43,430 nt of DNA from assembly GCA_003142475.1 (NCBI GenBank), contig PLMK01000031.1, positions 41,435-84,864 on the forward strand. Reading direction: 5' to 3'. The notes under the pieces are model-generated. The model did not search any database and had not been told where the DNA came from. It worked only from the letters and a program-made list of their open reading frames with translations. Below, piece after piece: positions 1 through 7,907 of this stretch; position 1 is the first letter of the stretch, and each line of letters opens with the position of its first letter. Origin of the DNA: Ignavibacteriota bacterium (GTDB taxonomy: Bacteria; Bacteroidota; Ignavibacteria; UBA10030). A program made the translations under genes and the position numbers.

Positions 1-360
1 AAATTGCATGATAAGAGACATCCAATTTATGTTGCAGTGCTCGATGGAAAAGTCGTCGGGTGGATATCGTTGAGCAAATGGTCTGATCGCTCTGCATATA
101 ATGATACAGGTGAAACATCATTTTATGTTAAATCCGAATACCGCGGTCAAGGAATTGGTACAACACTCATACAAACAATGATCAAAGAAGCTCAACAATT
201 AAAGTATCATACCATCATCGCACGCATAGCTGGTGAAAGCGATGTGAGTTTGCATGTGCATGCGAATTTTGGTTTTGTTCAAGTTGGAATATTAAAAGAA
301 GTTGGACGAAAATTTGGGAAACTTCTAGATGTGCATATCTTACAAAAAATGTTGGACTGA
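1..360 (+). CDS. GNAT family N-acetyltransferase (5' partial)
   Basis: The reading frame is open from base 1, so the N-terminus lies outside the window; the TTG at 4 is probably not the real start. The visible 119 codons hold the acetyl-CoA binding part of a GNAT fold: a strand (IYVAVLDGKVVGWISL), then the motif YRGQGIGTTLI, which matches the Q/R-x-x-G-x-G/A pyrophosphate loop, then the C-terminal HANFGFVQVGILKEVG segment. The last part and the ending resemble phosphinothricin/amino-acid N-acetyltransferases (PAT/YncA type), which acetylate small amines, but the substrate cannot be told. It stands alone, with over 200 bases to the next gene. Confidence 0.85.
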   Translation, partial: KLHDKRHPIYVAVLDGKVVGWISLSKWSDRSAYNDTGETSFYVKSEYRGQGIGTTLIQTMIKEAQQLKYHTIIARIAGESDVSLHVHANFGFVQVGILKEVGRKFGKLLDVHILQKMLD

Positions 361-419
361 GGGGGCAGGATACATGTACAAAAGCTAGTGGTAACATAAT
401 AATTTTGGCGCAAATTGAT

Positions 420-491
420 TTTACTCATATTATCGAGTAAATTATGATAAAGCGTGCTCTTTTATTGATAATATGAACGGCAACTGTTCAT
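420..491. promoter_or_regulatory. Two dyads ahead of the XRE-cupin regulator
   Basis: Two inverted repeats lie in the gap before the regulator gene. TTTACTC (420-426) pairs with GAGTAAA (435-441) across 8 bases, and ATGAAC (473-478) pairs with GTTCAT (486-491) across 7 bases. The first could end the acetyltransferase transcript, although it lacks a T-run. The second has the size of a helix-turn-helix operator and could be an autoregulatory site for the 578-1132 protein. Both roles are inference. Confidence 0.3.
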
Positions 492-577
492 GAATGCTTT
501 TATCCAACGCATGAAGAAATACTTCAATCTTTCAGCATTGATCATTAAAGAAAACGATTTAGGAAGAAATAATTACT

Positions 578-1132
578 ATGAAAGAGAAAATACAATTCGT
601 TGCTGAGCGGATAAAGGAATTAAGAGAAATATCCGGGCTGTCTGCCTCCGCACTGGCGCAAGAATTAGGAATTTCACAGGATGTAATTCTTCAATACGAG
701 AGCGGGACGGTCGATATTCCTGTTGGATTCCTTTATAAGGTGGCACATAAATTCGGCATAGAACTTACCGCAATCCTTACCGGAGAGAATCCCAGACTTC
801 ATGTCTATTGCGTTGTGCGTAAAAACAATGGATTAAGTGTGGAAAGAAGAAAACAGTACAAATATGAAAGTCTCGCGGCTAATTTTATCAACAAAAAAGC
901 TGGACCGTTTATTGTCAGAATTGAACCAGATACAGAAAATACTCCAATGGAATTCAACTCACATCCTGGACAGGAATTCAATTACATCCTTGAAGGCGCT
1001 ATGAAAATCGTCATTGATACCCATGAGATAGTTCTGAATGCAGGCGACTCCATCTATTTTGATTCATCATATAAGCATGCGATGAAAGCGGTGAATCAAA
1101 CATCGGTTAAAATGCTTGCGATCGTTTTATAA
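578..1132 (+). CDS. XRE-family transcriptional regulator with C-terminal cupin domain
   Basis: This 184-residue protein has an N-terminal XRE helix-turn-helix (about residues 8-62; recognition region SASALAQELGISQDVILQYESG) and a C-terminal cupin barrel (about 110-184) with HPGQEFNYILEG as motif 1 and GDSIYFDSSYKHAM as motif 2. Such proteins usually bind a small effector or metal in the cupin and control the adjacent operon. Here the next gene is an acyl-CoA ligase 23 bases downstream, a pairing common in Bacteroidota and other anaerobes, so it probably controls uptake or activation of an organic acid. The ATG is preceded by a purine-rich AGGAAG about 10 bases upstream. Effector unknown. Confidence 0.88.
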   Translation: MKEKIQFVAERIKELREISGLSASALAQELGISQDVILQYESGTVDIPVGFLYKVAHKFGIELTAILTGENPRLHVYCVVRKNNGLSVERRKQYKYESLAANFINKKAGPFIVRIEPDTENTPMEFNSHPGQEFNYILEGAMKIVIDTHEIVLNAGDSIYFDSSYKHAMKAVNQTSVKMLAIVL

Positions 1133-1155
1133 ACATTTGAATAAAGAGAATCATA

Positions 1156-2814
1156 ATGCTTGAAAAATATCTTTCACAAACAGAATTTAGTTCATATCAA
1201 GAATTTATTGATAAATTCGAGATTCGAATACCAAAACATTTCAACTTTGCATTCGATGTGGTCGATGAAATCGCCCTCAAAACTCCCGATAAGATTGCGA
1301 TGGTATGGTGCGATGATAAAGGAGGAGAAGCAACTTTTACATTCGGTCAAATGAAACGTTTCAGTGACAAAGCTGCAAATTTCTTTCAATCAATAGGCAT
1401 CTGCAAAGGTGATCCTGTAATGCTTATCTTGAAACGTCGTTATGAATATTGGTTCTGCACGCTTGCATTAAATAAAATCGGAGCGATCACCATTCCTGCA
1501 ACCCATCTCCTAAGAACAAAAGATATTATATATAGAAATAATGCCGCAGATATAAAAATGATTGTGAGTGTATCAGAGCCAGATGTTATTCAGCATGTGG
1601 AAGAATCAATTGTGAAATCACCAACTTTAAAGCATAAAGCGTTGATCGGTGCATCGCGAGAAGGATGGCTGAACTTAACTGAAGAAATGGAAAAAAGTCC
1701 AGAGGTATTCGATCGAAAATCACTTAAAGAAAAAACTACAATAGACGATACAATGCTTCTCTATTTTACATCCGGCACAACTGGAATGCCCAAGATGGTA
1801 AATCATAACTTTGCGTATCCCCTTGGACATATTCCTACGGCAAAATATTGGCAAAATGTGCAAGACAATGGTCTTCACTTTACAGTTGCGGATACCGGAT
1901 GGGCAAAATCAGCTTGGGGAAAAATATACGGTCAGTGGTTGTCGGGATGCGCTGTGATGACATATGACTACGACAAATTCGTTCCGAAGCATATGATGAA
2001 AGTTATTGAGAAGTACCGCGTAACCTCGTTTTGTGCACCGCCGACTATTTACAGGTTTTTAATAAAAGAGGATTTGACGCAGTATGATTTGAGTCACTTG
2101 AAATATTGTGTCGTTGCCGGAGAACCGTTGAACCCTGAAGTGTACAAACAATTCCTTGAGATTACCGGCATTCGATTAATGGAAGGCTATGGACAAACAG
2201 AATGCACGGTTGCTGTAGCGACTTATCCATGGATGGAACCAAAACCCGGTTCTATGGGAAAGCCATCACCGGGGTACGATATCGATCTTATTGATTCAGA
2301 CGGTAAGATATGCGAAGTTGGTGAAATTGGCCAGATCGTAATTTACACGAAGAAAAGAAAACCAGTAGGGATGTTCGATGGTTATTTCCGGGATGAAGCG
2401 CTTACAAAAAGTGTATGGCAGAACGATATCTATTATACAGGTGATACGGCATGGCGCGATGAAGATGGCTATTTTTGGTTTGTCGGCAGAGCTGATGACA
2501 TTATAAAAAGTTCTGGTTACCGAATTGGTCCATTTGAAGTGGAGAGCGCTCTGCTGGAACACCCGGCTGTTTTGGAATGCGCCATTACTGCTGTTCCAGA
2601 TACCGAGCGCGGCCAGATCGTGAAGGCAACTGTTGTTCTTTCAAAAAACTATCAGCCAAGCGATAATTTGGCACATGAGTTGCAAAACCATGTAAAGAAA
2701 GTAACCGCACCATATAAGTACCCAAGGATTGTGGAATTTGTCACAGAGCTTCCAAAAACTATCAGCGGTAAAATAAGACGCGTGCAGATACGAGGTGAGG
2801 AAAGTAATGAATAA
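1156..2814 (+). CDS. AMP-forming acyl-CoA ligase (acetyl-/medium-chain acyl-CoA synthetase type)
   Basis: This 552-residue enzyme of the ANL superfamily activates a carboxylic acid to acyl-AMP and then acyl-CoA in the cytoplasm. Visible core motifs, in order, are the phosphate loop [31 protein letters not shown], the hinge region [18 protein letters not shown], and near the C-terminus [10 protein letters not shown], whose Lys (about residue 539) is the usual adenylation lysine. The overall wording is closest to the medium-chain/ACSM-like acetyl-CoA synthetase group rather than classical Acs. It lies between a cupin regulator and a cupin plus thioesterase, suggesting one inducible module. Substrate (short or medium fatty acid, or aromatic acid) cannot be assigned. 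Confidence 0.9.
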   Translation: MLEKYLSQTEFSSYQEFIDKFEIRIPKHFNFAFDVVDEIALKTPDKIAMVWCDDKGGEATFTFGQMKRFSDKAANFFQSIGICKGDPVMLILKRRYEYWFCTLALNKIGAITIPATHLLRTKDIIYRNNAADIKMIVSVSEPDVIQHVEESIVKSPTLKHKALIGASREGWLNLTEEMEKSPEVFDRKSLKEKTTIDDTMLLYFTSGTTGMPKMVNHNFAYPLGHIPTAKYWQNVQDNGLHFTVADTGWAKSAWGKIYGQWLSGCAVMTYDYDKFVPKHMMKVIEKYRVTSFCAPPTIYRFLIKEDLTQYDLSHLKYCVVAGEPLNPEVYKQFLEITGIRLMEGYGQTECTVAVATYPWMEPKPGSMGKPSPGYDIDLIDSDGKICEVGEIGQIVIYTKKRKPVGMFDGYFRDEALTKSVWQNDIYYTGDTAWRDEDGYFWFVGRADDIIKSSGYRIGPFEVESALLEHPAVLECAITAVPDTERGQIVKATVVLSKNYQPSDNLAHELQNHVKKVTAPYKYPRIVEFVTELPKTISGKIRRVQIRGEESNE

Positions 2815-2869
2815 GTAATCTTTTGTCGAATAACTTAATATTGTCCCACAAATTTTTAGGGAAACGGAA

Positions 2870-3208
2870 ATGTCGACAAACATAAATGATTCATCAACGC
2901 TTAACGGTGTTCTCCAACAAGCAGAGCTTGTTCTGTATCAAACTGGTTCTGTGGTCAGCCGAATATTAATTAAAAATCCAAGTGGCAATGTGACCGCATT
3001 TGCTTTCGATCAAGGTGAAAGTTTAAGCGAACATACAGTGCCCTTTGACGCACTTGCCCTTATAATAGAAGGCGAGGCTGAAATATCAATTTCAATAATT
3101 GCTCATCGGGTGTACGCAGGACAAATGTTATTGCTTCCAGCAAATCAGCCGCATTCAGTAAAAGCAATTACGAGATTCAAGATGATCCTTATAATGATTA
3201 AAGCATAG
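2870..3208 (+). CDS. Small stand-alone cupin protein
   Basis: This 112-residue protein is a single double-stranded beta-helix. Recognisable parts are LSEHTVPFDALALIIEGEAEI (cupin motif 1, His then the EG turn) and GQMLLLPANQPHSVKA (motif 2 with its His). The metal set is reduced compared with classical cupins (one His in motif 1 and one in motif 2), so a binding role is as likely as an enzymatic one. A purine-rich AGGGAAACGGAA precedes the ATG. The position after the acyl-CoA ligase suggests a link to the same pathway, but no function can be assigned. Confidence 0.75.
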   Translation: MSTNINDSSTLNGVLQQAELVLYQTGSVVSRILIKNPSGNVTAFAFDQGESLSEHTVPFDALALIIEGEAEISISIIAHRVYAGQMLLLPANQPHSVKAITRFKMILIMIKA

Positions 3209-3307
3209 AAATTTGTTCTTTTATTCATTGCAGCCGATTTCGTCTTTTAAAAAGAGAAGTTAAATAGAAACTATTTATCTCGCCTGTATTTTTCTGGAGT
3301 ACAATTC

Positions 3308-3742
3308 ATGACTAAAATGCAAATTACTTATCGTGGCGTCGTTCATCCATGGCATTGCGATATTATGGGTCATATGAATGTTGTTTGGTACGTAAGTAAG
3401 TTTGACGAAGCATCATGGCAGTTTGCCTCAATGTTGGGTTTGAATAATTCATATTTTATGAAAAAACATATGGGTATTGCGGCACTTCAGCAGAACATAA
3501 CGTATAAATCTGAGATAGTCGCTGGAAGCACGGTTACCGTGCGCTCCGGAGTTCTTGAAATGAAAGAGAAAATTGTACGTTTTATTCACGAAATGCGAAA
3601 CGATACAACGGGTGAAGTTGCCGCGATTATGGTATTGACAGCGGTTCATTTTAACACTCGAAAAAGAAAGTCTTGCCCGTTTCCAAAAGATATACTGAAA
3701 CGCGGTCGCAGTCTAATTGTATCGTACAATGTGGAGCTATAA
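3308..3742 (+). CDS. Acyl-CoA thioesterase, 4-hydroxybenzoyl-CoA thioesterase-like hotdog fold
   Basis: This 144-residue protein starts with a strand and then HCDIMGHMNVVWYVSKFDEA, the signature of the 4HBT/YbgC/FadM hotdog family; the catalytic Asp is D18, followed by GH and the long helix. The middle (YKSEIVAGSTVTVRSGV) matches the family's strand pair, and the length is normal. It would hydrolyse an acyl-CoA to free acid and CoA. Together with the upstream ligase it may balance CoA esters of the same substrate; this is inference. A TCTGGAG Shine-Dalgarno-like stretch lies just before the ATG. Confidence 0.85.
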   Translation: MTKMQITYRGVVHPWHCDIMGHMNVVWYVSKFDEASWQFASMLGLNNSYFMKKHMGIAALQQNITYKSEIVAGSTVTVRSGVLEMKEKIVRFIHEMRNDTTGEVAAIMVLTAVHFNTRKRKSCPFPKDILKRGRSLIVSYNVEL

Positions 3743-4044
3743 AGGGTTTTAACAAACAAGGAATTCTAGCGCATTTGCTATTAAAGTTTTCTTTTAGAGT
3801 TGACTTATATACAATTGAGTGGAGTCGAAATCGAATTTTAGTATTACATCTCATAAAATTACCGTAAATTATACAAGGTAGTAAAGAGATGGATGACCCG
3901 CTCTTTTCCTTTTGTTGTAAAAATATTCACTCTCATGAACACGAGTGAGTTGTAATTCTATTGCTCATTTTGAGAATTATATTTACTGGCAGCCTTAATA
4001 GTTCAGAATCCTTAATTGGGCCAAAAAAATGAAAGTTCATCTGA
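3743..4044. other. Intergenic region, 302 bases, no gene seen
   Basis: No convincing coding potential was found. The only structure is TCACTC (3927-3932) paired with GAGTGA (3943-3948) over a 10-base loop, which has no T-run after it and is a weak terminator at best. Just before the next gene the text TGATTGATTACTAC (4042-4055) is identical to part of the leader at 14583-14596. Confidence 0.5.
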
Positions 4045-4848
4045 TTGATTACTACAACAATCAAATTTATTGTTCTTAACATCATCTTTGTTTACTTCTG
4101 TTTCTCACAAACCTTAACATCAACTATTTCCGATAGTGCAGCATCAACAACGTTATCAACTGCAATTGTGTTCGGAGTTACCGGTGCTGCAGCGGTGACC
4201 GGTTTGCTTTTTCATTATGATCAAGATATCTATAATGAACTTCATAGTTGGCGAGAAAATAATATCGTAGTTCGAAAAGTAAGTCCGGTTATTACAAATC
4301 TAGGTGACGGTACGTTCTCTGCGGGACTATTCGTAGGATTCGCCGGATATGGATTAATCTCCAAGGACAAGAAGGCAGTTGAAGTTGGCAAGATCGGCAT
4401 CGAATCCTTTCTTCTTACCGGAATTACTGTTCAATTGTTCAAAAACCTGTGCGGGCGCGAACGTCCAAGCGCTGCAACTCGACCCGGTGGATTTTGGTAT
4501 GGACCGTTTGCATATTTCAGCAAATCAAAAGGGAGCGGCAAGGGGATTTCTTCCTTTGATGCTTTTCCTTCAGGACATACAACGACAGTCTTTTCTGCCG
4601 CTACTACTATTTCAGATTTCTATACTGAACCATGGGTGTCCTACCTCTGTTACTCACTCGCGACAGTAACAGCGGTGAGCAGGGTTACTGAAAGTACTCA
4701 TTGGATGAGCGATTGTTTTGTCGGTGCAATTATCGGGCATTATGGAACGCGATTGATAGAAAAGTTGAATTATGGTTCCAGCAGCATCACTCTCCTGCCG
4801 CAAGCAAGTGAGCACCAGTGTGGCCTACTTCTTAGTGTAAAGTTTTAA
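4045..4848 (+). CDS. PAP2-family phosphatase (phosphatidic acid phosphatase type 2), exported or membrane
   Basis: The protein has 267 residues if translation starts at the TTG at 4045, which directly follows an in-frame TGA; no ATG or GTG fits better, and the resulting N-terminus (FIVLNIIFVYFCFSQ) looks like a signal peptide. All three PAP2 motifs are intact: K-x6-RP (KNLCGRERP), PSGH, and SR-x5-H-x3-D (SRVTESTHWMSD). The family removes phosphate from lipid phosphates or isoprenoid diphosphates such as undecaprenyl diphosphate at the membrane. A second paralogue follows after 8 bases, so they are co-transcribed. Substrate unknown; a lipid A or undecaprenyl diphosphate role is possible. Confidence 0.87.
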   Translation: MITTTIKFIVLNIIFVYFCFSQTLTSTISDSAASTTLSTAIVFGVTGAAAVTGLLFHYDQDIYNELHSWRENNIVVRKVSPVITNLGDGTFSAGLFVGFAGYGLISKDKKAVEVGKIGIESFLLTGITVQLFKNLCGRERPSAATRPGGFWYGPFAYFSKSKGSGKGISSFDAFPSGHTTTVFSAATTISDFYTEPWVSYLCYSLATVTAVSRVTESTHWMSDCFVGAIIGHYGTRLIEKLNYGSSSITLLPQASEHQCGLLLSVKF

Positions 4849-4856
4849 AGGATAAT

Positions 4857-5768
4857 ATGAGACATTTATTTATTTCTGGATTTCTATTCATAAATTTATT
4901 CATTGGTACTCTCTACAAGAGTCAAGCACAAGAAACACAAAAATTATCCATGCCGGATTCAATCTTAACTTTAGATAATGCGGATTCAGAAAATGTCCAA
5001 TGGTACTCGATGTTTGCAAATATACCGCGTGATTGGGAACGCTGGTACGACGTTTCATTTAGAAAAGAACGCATCAATGAATGGCTTATCATCGGAGGAC
5101 TCACACTTGCGACATATTTTACGGATGACATTACATATACACCGGCAGCTAAGTTCTACTACGGTTCAGCATCTGCAAAAAATTTGAGCGATTTCTGCGC
5201 AAACATCGGCGATGGAACTACACAGTTTGCTCTTGCAGGAACGCTAGGAGCATATGGGCTTGTATTCAAAGATCAGAAAGCATTACGTACAGGCAGCCAG
5301 ATTGTACAGGCAGTGCTGGCATCGGGTGCTATTATTCAGGTGCTCAAACATGTTACAGGCCGTGAAAGTCCGTTTGTACGCACTACGCCAACTGGAGTGT
5401 GGAAAATTTTACCCAACCAAATTGATTATCATCGCAGGGTGCCGCAATTCGATGCCTTTCCATCCGGACATTTATGTACTTCTATCGCTACCGTTGTTGT
5501 GGTTGCAGAAAATTATCCAGATGAAAAATGGATTCGTCCAGTTGGATATGCATTTACCACGATTGTCGGACTTGGTATGCTCAGCAATGGTATTCATTGG
5601 GTAAGCGATTATCCGCTTGGATTGTTCATCGGTTATTATTTTGGCATGCTTGCTGCACATCCGGAAGGACTACCGGTAATAGACTCTGGAGATGGAAAAC
5701 TGAAAGTGCATATCTTGCCAAATGTCACTCCAATCGGAACCGGTGTTAGTTTAACAATGAATTTTTAA
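4857..5768 (+). CDS. PAP2-fold protein with degenerate active site
   Basis: This 303-residue paralogue of the upstream PAP2 protein begins with a clear signal peptide ending SQAQ and has AAAGGATAAT just before its ATG. The fold is recognisable: PSGH is present (FPSGHLCTS) and the motif 3 His and Asp remain (GIHWVSD). However, motif 1 reads KHVTGRESP, with Ser where the Arg of RP should be, and the Ser-Arg of motif 3 is replaced by Gly-Met (GMLSNGIH). Two phosphate-binding arginines are therefore lost. It may be a binding or structural partner of its neighbour, or use a different substrate. The tail ends in an aromatic residue (TMNF), like many outer-membrane proteins. Confidence 0.82.
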   Translation: MRHLFISGFLFINLFIGTLYKSQAQETQKLSMPDSILTLDNADSENVQWYSMFANIPRDWERWYDVSFRKERINEWLIIGGLTLATYFTDDITYTPAAKFYYGSASAKNLSDFCANIGDGTTQFALAGTLGAYGLVFKDQKALRTGSQIVQAVLASGAIIQVLKHVTGRESPFVRTTPTGVWKILPNQIDYHRRVPQFDAFPSGHLCTSIATVVVVAENYPDEKWIRPVGYAFTTIVGLGMLSNGIHWVSDYPLGLFIGYYFGMLAAHPEGLPVIDSGDGKLKVHILPNVTPIGTGVSLTMNF

Positions 5769-5860
5769 TGTGAGTATAGGCAGAATTGAATAACGTTAAA
5801 AGCGCTATTCCAGTTGTAAAAGCTGATTGCTGTTTTCTATTTATCTGCTTTCTGATTTCT

Positions 5861-6958
5861 TCAAATATTAAACCGCACCGTCATCACGTCTCCATCTTCT
5901 ATTATATAGTCCCGCCCTTCAACGTGAAGGAGTCCGGCATCTCGTACAGCAGTTTCAGAACCGAGTCGATTTAAATCGGCGCATTTCATAATTTCCGCAC
6001 GAATAAAACCCTGTTCAAAGTCACTGTGGATTTCTCCTGCTGCCGGAGGTGCTGTTGTACCTTTTCTTACAGTCCATGCATGCACTTCCTTCGGTCCTGC
6101 GGTGAAGAAAGTGATGAGGTGCAATAAATCGTACCCTTCGCGGATAACCTTACTCAATCCGGATTCCTGCAGCCCAAGTTCGGAAAGAAATGCTTGCCGA
6201 TCGCTTTCAGGTAATTGCGAAATTTCCGCTTCTACTGCCGCACTAACAACGACAACCTTAGCATTTTCTTTTGCAGCGACTTCGCGGACTTGATTTACAT
6301 ATGCATTGTCGATAGTTAATTCTTTCTCGTGAACATTGCACACATACATTATCGGCTTATTGGTCAGCAAGTGCATATTGCGGAGGTACAGTTGTTCATC
6401 ATCGCTTTTCGACGTAAGATATTTCGCAAGTCTGCCGATGAGTAAATGTTTTTTAACTGCCGCATAGAATTCTTCTTCTTCCTTCAATTTTTTATCGCCG
6501 ACGCCGCCGCGTTTTTCAATATCTGCCTGCTTTTTCTCGACAGTCTCAAGATCTTTTAAAATCAATTCTGTTTCGACGATTTCGATGTCGTATTGTGGAT
6601 TCACCGTACCATCGACATGAATGATGTTGGGATCATCAAAGCAGCGGACGACATGCACAATGGCATCTACCATCCGGATATGCGAGAGAAACTGGTTGCC
6701 TAATCCTTCACCTTTACTTGCACCTTTCACAAGACCGGCAATATCGAGAAACTCAAGTGTGGTTGGAACAATTTTGGGAGATTTATAGATTTCTGCTAAT
6801 CGGTCGATTCGTTCATCCGGCACGCTTACAATGCCTATATTCGGGTCAATGGTACAAAACGGATAGTTGGCAACATTGGCTCCAGCTGCAGTGATCGCAT
6901 TAAATAATGTTGACTTGCCTACATTTGGCAACCCTACTATCCCGCATGTAAATCCCAT
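5861..6958 (-). CDS. ychF: Redox-regulated ATPase YchF (Obg-like)
   Basis: This 365-residue P-loop protein has the full YchF plan: Walker [15 protein letters not shown] (about 9-22), the switch region [17 protein letters not shown], the YchF version of G4 (NVHEKE in place of NKxD, which gives ATP over GTP preference), a helical insertion, and the C-terminal TGS-like domain with [13 protein letters not shown]. Length is the family standard. YchF binds ribosomes and is involved in stress and translation control. It is a single-gene unit on the minus strand, converging on the PAP2 pair. Confidence 0.97.
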   Translation of the reverse strand: MGFTCGIVGLPNVGKSTLFNAITAAGANVANYPFCTIDPNIGIVSVPDERIDRLAEIYKSPKIVPTTLEFLDIAGLVKGASKGEGLGNQFLSHIRMVDAIVHVVRCFDDPNIIHVDGTVNPQYDIEIVETELILKDLETVEKKQADIEKRGGVGDKKLKEEEEFYAAVKKHLLIGRLAKYLTSKSDDEQLYLRNMHLLTNKPIMYVCNVHEKELTIDNAYVNQVREVAAKENAKVVVVSAAVEAEISQLPESDRQAFLSELGLQESGLSKVIREGYDLLHLITFFTAGPKEVHAWTVRKGTTAPPAAGEIHSDFEQGFIRAEIMKCADLNRLGSETAVRDAGLLHVEGRDYIIEDGDVMTVRFNI

Positions 6959-7264
6959 TTTAATTCTTATCCTTTAATGGTTAAAATATAGCCAACGATT
7001 TTCTGCGAACCAAGAGGTGCGTTGAATCGTGAATAAATTTCGATATTAAAAGAATGGCTGTTGCAATTATTACGGTAGGTAGAAAATGATTAATGTACAG
7101 TGACTCATTAAATTAAAGAAAAGGAATAACACGAAAGAAAATAAAACAAGAAAAGAAGTCATATTCGGTTAGCGAGACAGAATTTAAAGACACATTGAAG
7201 AAAATTCTTCACGCTCCGACTTTTAATAAAAAGAAAAAGAAGTCTAAGTGAATTAGTTTCTGTG
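6959..7264. other. Intergenic region between ychF and the tRNA-like gene
   Basis: This stretch of about 306 AT-rich bases has no standard gene. The only coding-like signal is the lysine-rich frame at 7126-7251, described separately. No copy of the tRNA 3' end that could mark an attachment site was seen here. Confidence 0.5.
7126..7251 (+). pseudogene. Possible small lysine-rich protein gene without a standard start
   Basis: The frame ends in TGA at 7249-7251 and reads through KKSYSVSETEFKDTLKKIL and then a HAPTFN turn with a KKKKKSK tail. This looks like a real small protein: an amphipathic FKDTLKKIL helix followed by a proline turn and a basic tail. No ATG, GTG or upstream TTG lies in frame after the stop at 7114; only ATA codons at 7126 and 7141 and a late TTG are available. 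It may be a decayed gene, use a rare start, or be chance. A sequence AAAGGA sits at 7120-7125. Confidence 0.3.
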
Positions 7265-7362
7265 GGAGCATTAGTTCAATTGGTAGAACGACAGACTTCT
7301 TAAGTTCACTTATAGATGGATTTAAGAATCTGTTTATAAGGGTTCGAGTCCCTTATGCTCCA
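7265..7362 (+). tRNA. tRNA-like gene with an enlarged anticodon arm (pseudo-tRNA or unusual tRNA)
   Basis: The ends fold as a perfect tRNA: acceptor stem GGAGCAT (7265-7271) with ATGCTCC (7355-7361) and discriminator A, D arm GTTC/GAAC around AATTGGTA, T arm AAGGG/CCCTT around TTCGAGT, and outer anticodon stem ACAGA (7291-7295) with TCTGT (7329-7333). The anticodon region is 33 bases instead of 7. Its flanks TTCTTAA (7297-7303) and TTAAGAA (7322-7328) pair, and the pairing can continue to an 8-base loop at 7309-7316. Without the extra ~26 bases the loop would resemble CTTCTAA, the arginine UCU loop, but this is a guess. CCA is not encoded. Only two bases separate it from the stop codon of the PIN-domain gene on the other strand. 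Confidence 0.5.
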
Positions 7363-7364
7363 CT

Positions 7365-7907
7365 TCAATCTTTTGGAAGTACGAATTGCGTTTTCAGTTC
7401 TCGAAGCATTTCAAAAGTATTCTTCCATTTAACACCGAAGGCTGTACATACATTTGGGATTGGAACTCTTTTCTTGCTTTCAAGATTTAACACCTCATGT
7501 GTCACAAGAATTTTATTATCTTTTTGGGCTTTTACATGCGCGATTAACCATCCATCAGCACCATTCGCAAATTCTTCTTTCGCCTCTAAAAAATATTGGG
7601 GTTGGTGCATCACCCAATTAATTATTTCTTGATAATCTTTAATAACATCATTGTCATCTGTTGCGCAGAAAAATGAAGGTGGAACTGTCGCCTTTATCCA
7701 TTTCTTTATTTCATCGCCATAATTACCATCATTTATTTCTTTTTTAACTTTATCGATACTTTCAATCCTTGACTTTGCATGATTAATGAGCAGAGAATCC
7801 CAAAAAGCGGGACAAATATCGAAAGCATAATAGCGGTTTTTAGCTTCTATTAAGACGTTCGCATCAATTACATACGTTTCAGGAATTATGACCTGTTCGT
7901 CGTTCAA
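7365..7907 (-). CDS. DUF4411 PIN-domain protein, probable toxin
   Basis: This 180-residue protein has the PIN ribonuclease layout: an N-terminal strand with the first acidic residue (YVIDANVLIEAK, D15), a helical middle, then GADGWLIAHV with a second conserved Asp and a strand LVTHEVL. This arrangement matches the DUF4411 family, regularly encoded with XRE/ImmA proteins and regarded as a toxin of a toxin-antitoxin-like pair. It overlaps the upstream partner by 4 bases (ATGA), indicating translational coupling. PIN proteins cut RNA, often tRNA or rRNA; the target here is unknown. Its stop codon lies two bases from the tRNA-like gene. Confidence 0.82.
   Translation of the reverse strand: MNDEQVIIPETYVIDANVLIEAKNRYYAFDICPAFWDSLLINHAKSRIESIDKVKKEINDGNYGDEIKKWIKATVPPSFFCATDDNDVIKDYQEIINWVMHQPQYFLEAKEEFANGADGWLIAHVKAQKDNKILVTHEVLNLESKKRVPIPNVCTAFGVKWKNTFEMLRELKTQFVLPKD

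Noticed and set aside
491-607. Small 38-codon frame starting ATG at 491 and overlapping the XRE-cupin gene
   Set aside because: No ribosome binding site, overlaps a well supported gene in another frame, and no recognisable family.
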